Assembly: GCA_027034965.1 (NCBI GenBank)
Contig: JALVWL010000216.1
Location: forward strand, 1-7,226
Length of the DNA stretch: 7,226 bases
From: Candidatus Omnitrophota bacterium
Lineage (GTDB): Bacteria > Omnitrophota > Gorgyraeia > S143-82
Direction of reading: 5' to 3'
Part shown: one piece after another, positions 1-5,787 of the stretch
Position numbering within the stretch: position 1 is the stretch's first letter
Layout of the letters: each line of letters starts with the position of its first letter
Notes under the pieces: model-generated
Seen by the model: only the letters and a program-made list of their open reading frames with translations
The model's database searches: none
What the model was told of the DNA's origin: nothing
Position numbers and translations under genes: made by a program

Positions 1-1374
1 GAGCTTAATAGTGCAGATGCCGCAATTCGCTCAAAGTTCTTCCTCTCTAAGGATGCGCGTTTAGGATTGGTGTATACAGGGAAATTTGGATTTGACGAAA
101 AGGATGATCTCGAGGCCAGGAACAATGTCATCGGTATAGACGGAGAGTTTTCCTGGGAACCTTTTCTCCTGTCCCTTGAGATAGCCAGGAGTTTTCATAG
201 TGTAAATGAGGCAAACGGTTATGAGACTGAGTTTGATGGTTGGGCCTATAGCCTTGCCATAAAAAACAATACCCGTGATAAGAAGTCGAATATGGGTCTA
301 TTGGCAGCCTATATGGACGATAGCTTCTATCCAGCGCTCTCAAACTACAGATATACCCGAGTAGAACTAGAGCGCACAAAGCACCTTTATTTTGATACAC
401 CTGATCTGGATGATGAGGATTATTATTTGGCCTATGGAGATGGGATGGATAGAGGCAGGTTTTCTTTTCTCGCCTATTATAGAGGAGAGATTATTGGGCT
501 CTATACGGATGCCTTTGTTAGGAATATCCACAGCGATGCAGGAGAACCAATAGAGACCCTTGCCAGACTAGAATTAGGGAAAAAGGTGTTTGATAATCTG
601 GAGACAAAAGGATTACTGTGGTATAAGTTTCTGCCTGATACAACCGCTGGGAAAGATCCCTTGATATACGCAGACAATGTCTATGCCCTCAGCGATTACT
701 ATAGCGGGGATGCCTCATATATACAGAATAATGCAATAGAGGCCAATAAGGATCCATCTATTGGGCATTTTTCTATAGGAGCAAAATATGATTTTAAAGG
801 ATATCCGGCAAGCCTTGATGCCTCCCTTGAATACACAAATGACCCTATGAATTTCCCACGGCTTCTCTTTTATGACACCTATGTTACTGATGTCTCTCAA
901 GATGGTGTGTTGTGGGACTCTATGGTACCATTTCTCTACGACCAGACAATCTTCGGTTTACCGCCCTATGACTACTACAGTATTTTTAGAACCCACCTTT
1001 TCTACACCCCATTTGAATGGCTAGAGATAAGGGGCTCTTTTGCGAAGAATAACAATAAGTTTGCAACAGGCATAGACGATACCATCAATCATATAGGTGC
1101 AGATATTATATTTCGTCCTCTCAAGGGAGTTGAGTTATGGTTTTCATATGTATATACGCGGTTATATGATTTATACGTATATAATAAAGAGCGCAGGCTG
1201 GATTACAAAGGGCATAATAATTTCTTTTTGGGCGTGCAATGGTCGCCTGGGAAGGATAACTATATAAGGTTCTTATACGGTGAATATGCAAATTATGGCG
1301 ATGAAAACGACTGGTATATGTCTTCCTTAGATACTCAACACATTTTTAGGCTTGTGTACGAGAGAAAATTTTAA
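1..1374 (+). CDS. Outer-membrane beta-barrel-like protein, 3' part (5' end outside window)
   Basis: The reading frame is open from the first base of the window, so the true start and any signal peptide lie upstream. A TTG at 67 is only an in-frame internal codon. The 457 visible residues contain no hydrophobic helix. They instead show many short stretches with alternating hydrophobic/aromatic and polar residues, rich in Tyr, Phe and Asp, separated by acidic loops. This is the usual look of a transmembrane beta-barrel. The protein ends IFRLVYERKF, with a terminal Phe preceded by alternating residues, matching the C-terminal signal recognised by the BAM complex in diderm bacteria. It is therefore inferred to sit in the outer membrane as a porin or exporter. 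The substrate cannot be told; an alginate-export-like barrel is one possibility, not demonstrated. The stop is TAA, followed by a 104-base gap before the ROK gene, so co-transcription with that gene is uncertain. Confidence 0.72.
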   Translation, partial: ELNSADAAIRSKFFLSKDARLGLVYTGKFGFDEKDDLEARNNVIGIDGEFSWEPFLLSLEIARSFHSVNEANGYETEFDGWAYSLAIKNNTRDKKSNMGLLAAYMDDSFYPALSNYRYTRVELERTKHLYFDTPDLDDEDYYLAYGDGMDRGRFSFLAYYRGEIIGLYTDAFVRNIHSDAGEPIETLARLELGKKVFDNLETKGLLWYKFLPDTTAGKDPLIYADNVYALSDYYSGDASYIQNNAIEANKDPSIGHFSIGAKYDFKGYPASLDASLEYTNDPMNFPRLLFYDTYVTDVSQDGVLWDSMVPFLYDQTIFGLPPYDYYSIFRTHLFYTPFEWLEIRGSFAKNNNKFATGIDDTINHIGADIIFRPLKGVELWFSYVYTRLYDLYVYNKERRLDYKGHNNFFLGVQWSPGKDNYIRFLYGEYANYGDENDWYMSSLDTQHIFRLVYERKF

Positions 1375-1404
1375 TATAATAAGATTAAAAGTTTTTAAGC
1401 ATTT

Positions 1405-1420
1405 TTAATTTGCAAGTTAA
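1405..1420. promoter_or_regulatory. Near-perfect 16-bp palindrome, candidate operator for the ROK regulator
   Basis: The sequence TTAATTTGCAAGTTAA is a 16-bp inverted repeat, with seven of eight half-site positions matching around a TTGCAA centre. It lies 58 bases before the ROK start codon, in the only intergenic gap upstream of that gene. Dimeric ROK repressors bind A/T-rich palindromes and often control their own gene, so this is a reasonable autoregulatory operator. Its TTGCAA core could also serve as a weak -35 element, with the A/T-rich ATATATAT stretch (1435-1442) behind it, so binding would occlude a promoter. Function is inferred; only the symmetry is seen. Confidence 0.35.
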
Positions 1421-1478
1421 GGTCAATGTTCGGAATATATATAGTGGGGGATGTTTGGGAATCAGAAAGAGGTAAAGT

Positions 1479-2702
1479 ATGGAGTCATTAAAGGAAGTCA
1501 CACGGTTTAATGAGAGGGCTCGTCGTAACGTTGCCATCCTTGAGGCGTTGCGCAAGGGAGGGCCGCTTACCAAGGCAGAGATTTCAAACCTAGTGGGCCT
1601 GAATGTAGTAACTGTAACCAATTATGTGAACCACTTCCTCGAAAATGACTTTATCGTAGAAAAGGAACTGGACATCTCTCAGGGTGGACGAAGACCAGTG
1701 CTTCTGGACCTGAATCCGGATGCCAGTTATGTCGTCGGGATAGGGGTTAATTTGCATAATTTGGTCGGTGTTATTACCAATATAGATGGACAGATATTGT
1801 CTCAGGTAAAAAAGACCCCTGAGAAGATGGACATAAGGAATATTGTTCCGACGATAAAAGAGATAATAAAAGAGGTAATAGATAACTTCAAAGGAGACAA
1901 AGGCAAGATAAAGGGTATAGGGATAGGCATAGGTGGTATTGTAGACCGTCAGAGTGGCGCGATAAAATGGCCAGAAAAGATAAGCGAAGATAGATACGAA
2001 TACATCTCTATATATGTCCCCTTGAAGGATTATATAGAGAGGGAGTTTAACCTGCCGGTCTTGGTAGAAAACGATGCAACAGTCTCGGCATTTGGAGAGT
2101 ACTGGTTTTATATGGATTCTTTCATCGATAATCTGGTATATATGTTTTCTGGCGTTGGATGTGGAATGATTCTCGGAGGTGATTTATATCGAGGGGCTAC
2201 TGGAGGTGCAGGTGAGCTTACCCTGTATAATCCTGAGGAATCAATCCCTGAAAATGGGGAATTGTGTTTTTTGACCAGAACTGACTCTGATTTGGGCATA
2301 ATATCCGAGTTGCGTAAAAGACTCAATCAGAAACGCGAGGATATGTCTGTCCTTATGGAGATGACGCAGGGAGATATTTCCAAACTAAATTTTGATATGG
2401 TGGTTGAGGCAGTGCGGCGGTCGGATTCTTTGGTCAGAAGTGTTGTAAGAGAGAAGGCAAAATGCCTTGGTCTTAAGGCTGCATTTTTGGTGAACTTGTT
2501 GAATCCACAAGTCCTTGTTATAGGTGGTGGCATAGAAAAACTCGGCAGTGATCTGATAGATGTGGTAAAAGAGACTATAGATCGCTGGGCCTTTCATGAA
2601 ATGGCATCTTCGGTGAGGGTATTGCCTTCCAGGTTGGGTGAGGATGCAGTGGCATTGGGTGCGGCCAGTCTTGTTATGCGAAATGTCTTTGCCCAATTGT
2701 AG
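1479..2702 (+). CDS. ROK-family transcriptional regulator (NagC/XylR-like) with degenerate kinase site
   Basis: This is a 407-residue protein of the usual length for ROK repressors, which sense sugars and control sugar-use genes. Residues about 17-65 form a winged helix-turn-helix (LTKAEISNLVGLNVVTVTNY), followed by the GGRRP segment (69-73) that typically links it to the ROK domain. The ROK fold is recognised from GIGIGIGGIVD (146-156), VENDA (196-200), SGVGCGMILGGDLYRGATGGAGE (from 224) and LLNPQVLVIGGGIE (340-353). Oddities: the phosphate-binding DxGxT motif is replaced by GIGVNLHNL (87-95), the ExGH motif is ELTLY (246-250), and the CxCGxxGCxE zinc motif is reduced to a single Cys (263). 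Kinase activity is therefore unlikely, and the usual zinc-dependent structure is absent. The start is supported by AAAGAGGT six bases before the ATG. The neighbours are not sugar genes, so its targets are unclear; it may regulate itself or the envelope genes beside it. Confidence 0.9.
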   Translation: MESLKEVTRFNERARRNVAILEALRKGGPLTKAEISNLVGLNVVTVTNYVNHFLENDFIVEKELDISQGGRRPVLLDLNPDASYVVGIGVNLHNLVGVITNIDGQILSQVKKTPEKMDIRNIVPTIKEIIKEVIDNFKGDKGKIKGIGIGIGGIVDRQSGAIKWPEKISEDRYEYISIYVPLKDYIEREFNLPVLVENDATVSAFGEYWFYMDSFIDNLVYMFSGVGCGMILGGDLYRGATGGAGELTLYNPEESIPENGELCFLTRTDSDLGIISELRKRLNQKREDMSVLMEMTQGDISKLNFDMVVEAVRRSDSLVRSVVREKAKCLGLKAAFLVNLLNPQVLVIGGGIEKLGSDLIDVVKETIDRWAFHEMASSVRVLPSRLGEDAVALGAASLVMRNVFAQL

Positions 2703-2717
2703 GGTTTTTGTTATAAT
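2689..2717 (+). promoter_or_regulatory. Candidate sigma70-type promoter for the coiled-coil/GspF-like operon
   Basis: TTGCCC at 2689-2694 (four of six matches to TTGACA) is separated by exactly 17 bases from a perfect TATAAT at 2712-2717. It overlaps the last codons of the ROK gene. Transcription would start near 2724 and give an untranslated leader of about 80 bases before the ATG at 2803. AT-rich DNA yields such matches by chance, so this is a prediction only. If it is not used, the downstream genes could be transcribed by read-through from the ROK gene. Confidence 0.35.
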
Positions 2718-2802
2718 AAATGCCGCAGGTGGCTGATATCTCTTTGGATTACTTTTCCGTTACTATTGACTAAAATGGAGAGGGTTTAAAAAGGGGGATA
2801 GG

Positions 2803-4050
2803 ATGAATAGAGAAGCCCTGTTTGCCAGTGTAGCTGTTTTGTTAGCCGTTGTCTTTGGTGGAGTAGCTGCAAAGTTTTATCTGGACTACAATAATGCCAG
2901 AAGAAGCATAGCGTCCTGGAAACAACGCTACGATGAGACCACGAAAAGATTGGCTGGCGAAAAACAGGCCCTACAGCAGAAGATCTCCCGCCTTAATGAT
3001 GAGATTTCCAGGTTGAAAAAAGATATTTCCACATATAAGAGTCAGATATCTTCCATGAAACTCGAAAAGGGCAAATGGGAGGAAAAGTATAATGCAGTTT
3101 TAAAAGAAAAGGTCTCTCTGAAAGAAAAGATAAACGACCTTGAGGAAAAATTGGATGCGAAGAGAGAAGAAATAGGGGATCTAAAGGCCCAGCTGGAGAA
3201 GGCAAAGTTGGCCAGCAATAGGGCAAAGAGTCAAGAAGGAATGTCTGATGATTTCTGGGCGGATGTGGTGAAGCGCAAGGCAGAACTCGAGGCAAAGGTT
3301 GAGAAATTAGAGAGTGAATTGAGGGAAAAAGAGGTAGCCAGAAAAGAGGCTATCCAGAAAAAACTGGAATTAGAGCTAAAGTATTCTCAGTTGCAGTCTG
3401 AAAATATGGAGCTATTACGTCAGCTTGAATATAGCAAAAGGATGATAAATATACTGACCAGGGACTACGTACGGGAAAAAGAGGATAGACGGGCGATGAG
3501 CCAGCTCCTCGAGAAGATACAGAAAGAGAACGACCTTATCAAGAATAAGGTTGTAAAACTGACCAAGAGCGAGACCTATCTTGAGAAAGAGCTTGCAAAG
3601 AAAGAAGAGGAACGGGATATACTAAAGCGTCATATCGAGGATATGAACACAGTGGTGAGAGACAGTATAGACAAGATTTTGACCCTTACAGACAAGATGG
3701 GCAAGATCCAGGTAGATGCATCTAAAAACCTTTCTAAGAGTAAAGTGGTTAGTCTGCCGCCGATAATAGTTGGTGAGGAGCAAACCAGGACCACTTCTGA
3801 GGCACCTGTTTCAGCTACCTCTGAGATAAAAGAAGGCAAGATTCTAAACGTAAATGAGGCTCACAATTTTGTGGTCATAGATCTAGGAAAGAATGACGGC
3901 GTTGTAGAGGGGATGGAGTTTGATGTCCTGAGGGGTGGAAGTAAGATAGCCAGGGTAAAGGTGAAGATGCTTAAAGATGATGTGTGCGCAGCGGATATAA
4001 TTAGATTTTATTCTGACCAGCCAATAAAAGTAGGCGATGAGGTAAAGTAA
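2803..4050 (+). CDS. Membrane-anchored long coiled-coil protein with FlgT-C-like C-terminal domain
   Basis: This 415-residue protein is not from a family I can name for certain. Residues 6-28 form one hydrophobic helix near the N-terminus (LFASVAVLLAVVFGGVAAKF), best read as an uncleaved membrane anchor, which would put the rest in the periplasm. Residues about 35-300 are almost all Lys, Glu, Leu, Arg and Gln in heptad-like spacing, a long coiled coil. A brief break (139-155) contains SQEGMSDDFW. A low-complexity Ser/Thr/Pro linker follows (about 315-342). Residues 343-415 (GKILNVNEAHNFVVIDLGKN, then GVVEGMEFDVLRGG and VGDEV) look like the small beta domain found at the C-terminus of FlgT and similar envelope proteins. 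The start is supported by AAGGGGGA just before the ATG. Only 13 bases separate it from the GspF-like gene, so the two are probably co-transcribed. A structural or periplasm-spanning role in the same machine is plausible but inferred. The charged coiled coil makes database matches prone to false positives. Confidence 0.78.
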   Translation: MNREALFASVAVLLAVVFGGVAAKFYLDYNNARRSIASWKQRYDETTKRLAGEKQALQQKISRLNDEISRLKKDISTYKSQISSMKLEKGKWEEKYNAVLKEKVSLKEKINDLEEKLDAKREEIGDLKAQLEKAKLASNRAKSQEGMSDDFWADVVKRKAELEAKVEKLESELREKEVARKEAIQKKLELELKYSQLQSENMELLRQLEYSKRMINILTRDYVREKEDRRAMSQLLEKIQKENDLIKNKVVKLTKSETYLEKELAKKEEERDILKRHIEDMNTVVRDSIDKILTLTDKMGKIQVDASKNLSKSKVVSLPPIIVGEEQTRTTSEAPVSATSEIKEGKILNVNEAHNFVVIDLGKNDGVVEGMEFDVLRGGSKIARVKVKMLKDDVCAADIIRFYSDQPIKVGDEVK

Positions 4051-4063
4051 TAATACGTCAGAG

Positions 4064-5134
4064 ATGTTGAAATTTCTAACCAAGCTGTCTGGAAGGGTGT
4101 CTTCTGGGCAGCTTGTTTACTTTACGCGTCAATTGTCCATAATGTTAAGGGCGGGTCTACCCCTTGTACGGGCATTGCATACCCTGGCCAATCAAATGTC
4201 TGAGCCGTATTTTTCTTCGATAGTACGCTCGATTGCACTCCAGGTAGAACAAGGTGAGAAACTCTCAGATGTGATGCAGCGTTATCCCAGGATATTCCCT
4301 AATTATTATGTGAATATGATAAAGGTAGCTGAGATTGGGGGTATCCTTGATGAGATCTTCCATAGATTAGCTGTGTTTCTGGAGAAACAAGAGAGGACAA
4401 ACAAAAAGGTCTTCTCTGCCCTGATTTATCCTGCCTTTATCCTACTTGTTGCCTTTTTGATAGTCTTTATAATAATGACAATCGTAGTTCCTACATTTAT
4501 GAAGATGTTTAAAGAATATGACCAGGCCCTTCCTTTACCGACGAAAATCCTGCTCAGTGTATCTGATTTTTTGAGGAGTAAGTGGTGGATAGGTTTGTTG
4601 TTCGTATTTTGTCTGTGGGTAGTCTATAAGATCTTGCTGCGTTTCCCAAGGGTTAGGTATAAAGTCGATATGCTTAAATTAAAGATTCCTTTGATTGGGG
4701 GTCTATTAAAAAGATTCTATATAAGTCGTTTTTCCCAGACACTGGGGACGCTGCTGTTAAGCGGGGTTCCGGTCATAGATGCCTTAGAGGTCGTTAAAGG
4801 CACGGTTAACAATGATGTCTTTAAGTCTATCATTCAGAGACTTATTTTTGTCGTCTCAGAAGGAGAAGACCTAAGTTCTTATCTAAAGGCCCAACCCTTT
4901 ATATTTCCGCCCCTGGTTGTCGAGATGATAAGCATAGGGGAAGAGACCGGTTCTCTACCGGATATGCTGTCGAAGATAGCCGAGATATACGACGAAGAGA
5001 TAGACCTAATGGTCTCATCGTTTACTTCTATCCTGGAGCCATTTTTGATAGTCTCTATGGGGCTCATTGTTGGGTTTATAGTGATCTCTATGTTCCTGCC
5101 ATTGTTTACCCTGACACAGGCAATGAGCCAATGA
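4064..5134 (+). CDS. Type II secretion system F family protein (GspF/PilC-like inner-membrane platform)
   Basis: Proteins of this family form the inner-membrane platform that couples the cytoplasmic ATPase to pseudopilus or pilus assembly. The two repeated GspF domains are clear. The first covers about residues 17-140 (FTRQLSIMLRAGLPLVRAL at 20-38; FPNYYVNMIKVAEIGGILDEIF at 78-99). The second covers about 218-345 (RFSQTLGTLLLSGVPVIDAL at 222-241; FPPLVVEMISIGEETGSLP at 281-299). Three membrane helices are visible at about 122-146, 173-192 and 324-348, the family pattern. At 356 residues it is slightly shorter than the common ~400, lacking the N-terminal extension of many GspF/PilC proteins. 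The start at 4064 keeps the normal distance to the first FxxQL motif. No good ribosome-binding site precedes it, so translation may depend on ribosomes finishing the upstream gene 13 bases away. No ATPase, pilin or secretin gene is visible here. Secretion versus pilus versus competence cannot be decided from this window. Confidence 0.93.
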   Translation: MLKFLTKLSGRVSSGQLVYFTRQLSIMLRAGLPLVRALHTLANQMSEPYFSSIVRSIALQVEQGEKLSDVMQRYPRIFPNYYVNMIKVAEIGGILDEIFHRLAVFLEKQERTNKKVFSALIYPAFILLVAFLIVFIIMTIVVPTFMKMFKEYDQALPLPTKILLSVSDFLRSKWWIGLLFVFCLWVVYKILLRFPRVRYKVDMLKLKIPLIGGLLKRFYISRFSQTLGTLLLSGVPVIDALEVVKGTVNNDVFKSIIQRLIFVVSEGEDLSSYLKAQPFIFPPLVVEMISIGEETGSLPDMLSKIAEIYDEEIDLMVSSFTSILEPFLIVSMGLIVGFIVISMFLPLFTLTQAMSQ

Positions 5135-5139
5135 AGGAC

Positions 5140-5169
5140 TTAATCCCAAATTATGCAATAGGGGATTAA
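5140..5169 (+). terminator. Hairpin after the GspF-like gene, possible terminator or mRNA end
   Basis: TTAATCCC (5140-5147) and GGGATTAA (5162-5169) form a perfect 8-bp stem with a 14-base loop, starting five bases after the stop codon. The location fits the end of the operon. There is no T-tract after the stem (AATATAATG follows), so it is not a standard intrinsic terminator. It may stabilise the 3' end or assist another termination mechanism. Confidence 0.3.
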
Positions 5170-5204
5170 AATATAATGAAAGGAATTATAGGACAAATGA
5201 AAAT

Positions 5205-5239
5205 AACTAAAAACTAAAAACTCAAAACTAAAAACCACA
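5205..5239. repeat. Tandem heptamer array AACTAAA, copy 1
   Basis: Five consecutive 7-base units are seen: AACTAAA, AACTAAA, AACTCAA, AACTAAA and AACCACA. They form the left end of the repeat element. The same order of units recurs at 6975-7009, with only the third unit differing (AACGCAA), so the array was duplicated together with the element rather than arising by separate slippage. Confidence 0.75.
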
Positions 5240-5275
5240 ACGCAAGTTTTGAGGATGAAGGAGGGAGAAGGAAGC

Positions 5276-5332
5276 ATGAAGGGTTTTTATTTACTAGGGT
5301 ATGTTCTCTTCTTAATGAAAAATTTCCTTCAT
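5276..5332. other. Predicted hairpin in repeat copy 1
   Basis: ATGAAGG (5276-5282) pairs perfectly with CCTTCAT (5326-5332). The pairing can continue inward through TTTTTAT (5284-5290) with ATGAAAAA (5315-5322) if small bulges are allowed. The hairpin has an apical loop of roughly 24 bases. The same hairpin occurs in copy 2 with a compensatory change, which supports it as a real fold. Whether it acts as RNA or as single-stranded DNA is not known. Confidence 0.5.
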
Positions 5333-5357
5333 TCTCCATGCTCCATCCTTCATGCTT
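5325..5357. repeat. Pyrimidine-rich 33-bp internal direct repeat, unit Y1
   Basis: This 33-base block is identical to 5443-5475 except for one C/T difference, 118 bases downstream. It is built from short related pieces (CTTCATTCTCCATG, CTCCAT, CTTCATGCTT). Its end, CCTTCATGCTT (5347-5357), is an exact reverse complement of AAGCATGAAGG (5272-5282), offering an alternative to the pairing in the predicted hairpin. Confidence 0.7.
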
Positions 5358-5442
5358 TATCGTTAAGAAGGGAGAACGGAGAAGGGAGAATGGAGGCAGT
5401 GGATTTTTTGATTTAAAGAAATAATGCGAAATGCTGGTTTTA

Positions 5443-5475
5443 TCCTTCATTCTCCATGCTCCATTCTTCATGCTT
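5443..5475. repeat. Pyrimidine-rich 33-bp internal direct repeat, unit Y2
   Basis: This is the second near-identical copy of the 33-base block (32 of 33 matches to 5325-5357). Its first part, CCTTCATTCTCC (5444-5455), is complementary to GGAGAATGGAGG (5385-5396) over 11 of 12 positions, and the exception would be a G-U pair in RNA. This gives a second stem enclosing the conserved spacer of the element. Confidence 0.7.
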
Positions 5476-5545
5476 GATTATTAATAAGATAAGAAAAGAG
5501 AGGTTTGATTAACCAAGCGATGGAAGGTAAAGAAATCGTAATGCA

Positions 5546-5557
5546 TAATCCGGATTA
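5546..5557. promoter_or_regulatory. Perfect 12-bp palindrome at the expected ribosome-binding position of the YggU gene
   Basis: TAATCCGGATTA is a perfect 12-bp inverted repeat ending two bases before the ATG at 5560. It occupies the place of a Shine-Dalgarno sequence, and no good one is present. It could be a regulator-binding site overlapping a CATAAT -10-like hexamer (5544-5549). Either reading is inference; a 12-bp perfect palindrome can also arise by chance. Confidence 0.35.
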
Positions 5558-5559
5558 AT

Positions 5560-5787
5560 ATGAATAGATATATTGAGGTTAAGGTTATCCCGAGGGCAAA
5601 GAGAATCAGTGTTAAGGAGGACAATGGCCTTCTGCAGGTATATCTGACCTCGCCGCCCGTCGATGATAAGGCCAATCTTCAGTTGATGGATGTGTTGAGC
5701 GAGTATTTGGATGTTCCCAGAAGATGTATTAAAATAGTCAGAGGACATAAAAACAGAACCAAACTTATCGAGGTGTTGGAAATATGA
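5560..5787 (+). CDS. yggU: DUF167 / YggU family small protein (UPF0235)
   Basis: This 75-residue protein has the typical features and size of the DUF167/YggU family. It has a first strand with VKVIPRAK (7-14), the family signature PPVDDKAN (32-39; usually PPxDGKAN), a helix LQLMDVLSEYLDVP (40-53), and the closing strand and turn IVRGHKNRTKLIEV (59-72; usually GxxSRxK). The biochemical role of the family is not established, so no reaction is assigned. There is no signal peptide or membrane segment, so it should be cytoplasmic. The ATG at 5560 gives a full-length family member, although its upstream region lacks a clear ribosome-binding site and holds a 12-bp palindrome instead. Its stop overlaps the start of the GGDEF-PilZ gene (ATGA), so the two form a translationally coupled pair. 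Confidence 0.9.
   Translation: MNRYIEVKVIPRAKRISVKEDNGLLQVYLTSPPVDDKANLQLMDVLSEYLDVPRRCIKIVRGHKNRTKLIEVLEI

Larger units (their letters stand above)
5204..5484. repeat. Complex intergenic repeat element, copy 1 (left of the YggU-GGDEF/PilZ pair)
   Basis: Bases 5204-5457 align to 6974-7226 in the same orientation with about 25 differences and one small indel, about 90% identity counted by eye. The left edge is sharp: upstream of TAACTAA the two copies share nothing obvious. The right edge is unknown because copy 2 runs off the window; it is drawn here to the end of the CTTGATTATTAA extension (5473-5484), which also follows the equivalent block in copy 2. Order of parts: a heptamer array (5205-5239), a small stem (CTCAAAACT 5221-5229 with AGTTTTGAG 5245-5253), purine-rich block R1 (about 5254-5283), pyrimidine-rich block Y1 (5325-5357), purine-rich block R2 (5366-5396), a well-conserved spacer (5397-5440), then pyrimidine block Y2 (5443-5475). 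No gene in this 425-base gap looks real. The element may be a dispersed, non-autonomous repeat; no transposase or terminal inverted repeats are visible. Confidence 0.85.

Noticed and set aside
67..69. TTG as the start codon of the first gene
   Set aside because: The frame is open to the window edge, there is no ribosome-binding site, and an outer-membrane protein should begin with a signal peptide, which is absent after this codon.
2385..2696. 103-codon minus-strand frame opposite the ROK gene
   Set aside because: It is antisense to conserved ROK motifs and has no family resemblance; a shadow frame.
5172..5177. TATAAT hexamer as a promoter downstream of the GspF-like gene
   Set aside because: No -35-like hexamer lies at a suitable distance and no start codon with a real gene follows closely; chance in AT-rich DNA.
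5214..5471. 85-codon open frame on the minus strand inside repeat copy 1
   Set aside because: It lies wholly within the low-complexity repeat element. Its protein is made of repeated words from the R/Y blocks and has no recognisable domain. The frame is broken by the one-base indel in copy 2.
5325..5475. Possible CRISPR array from the 33-bp near-identical direct repeats
   Set aside because: Only two units occur in the copy, the spacing of 118 bases is too long for a spacer, the intervening DNA is itself conserved in copy 2, and no cas genes are present.
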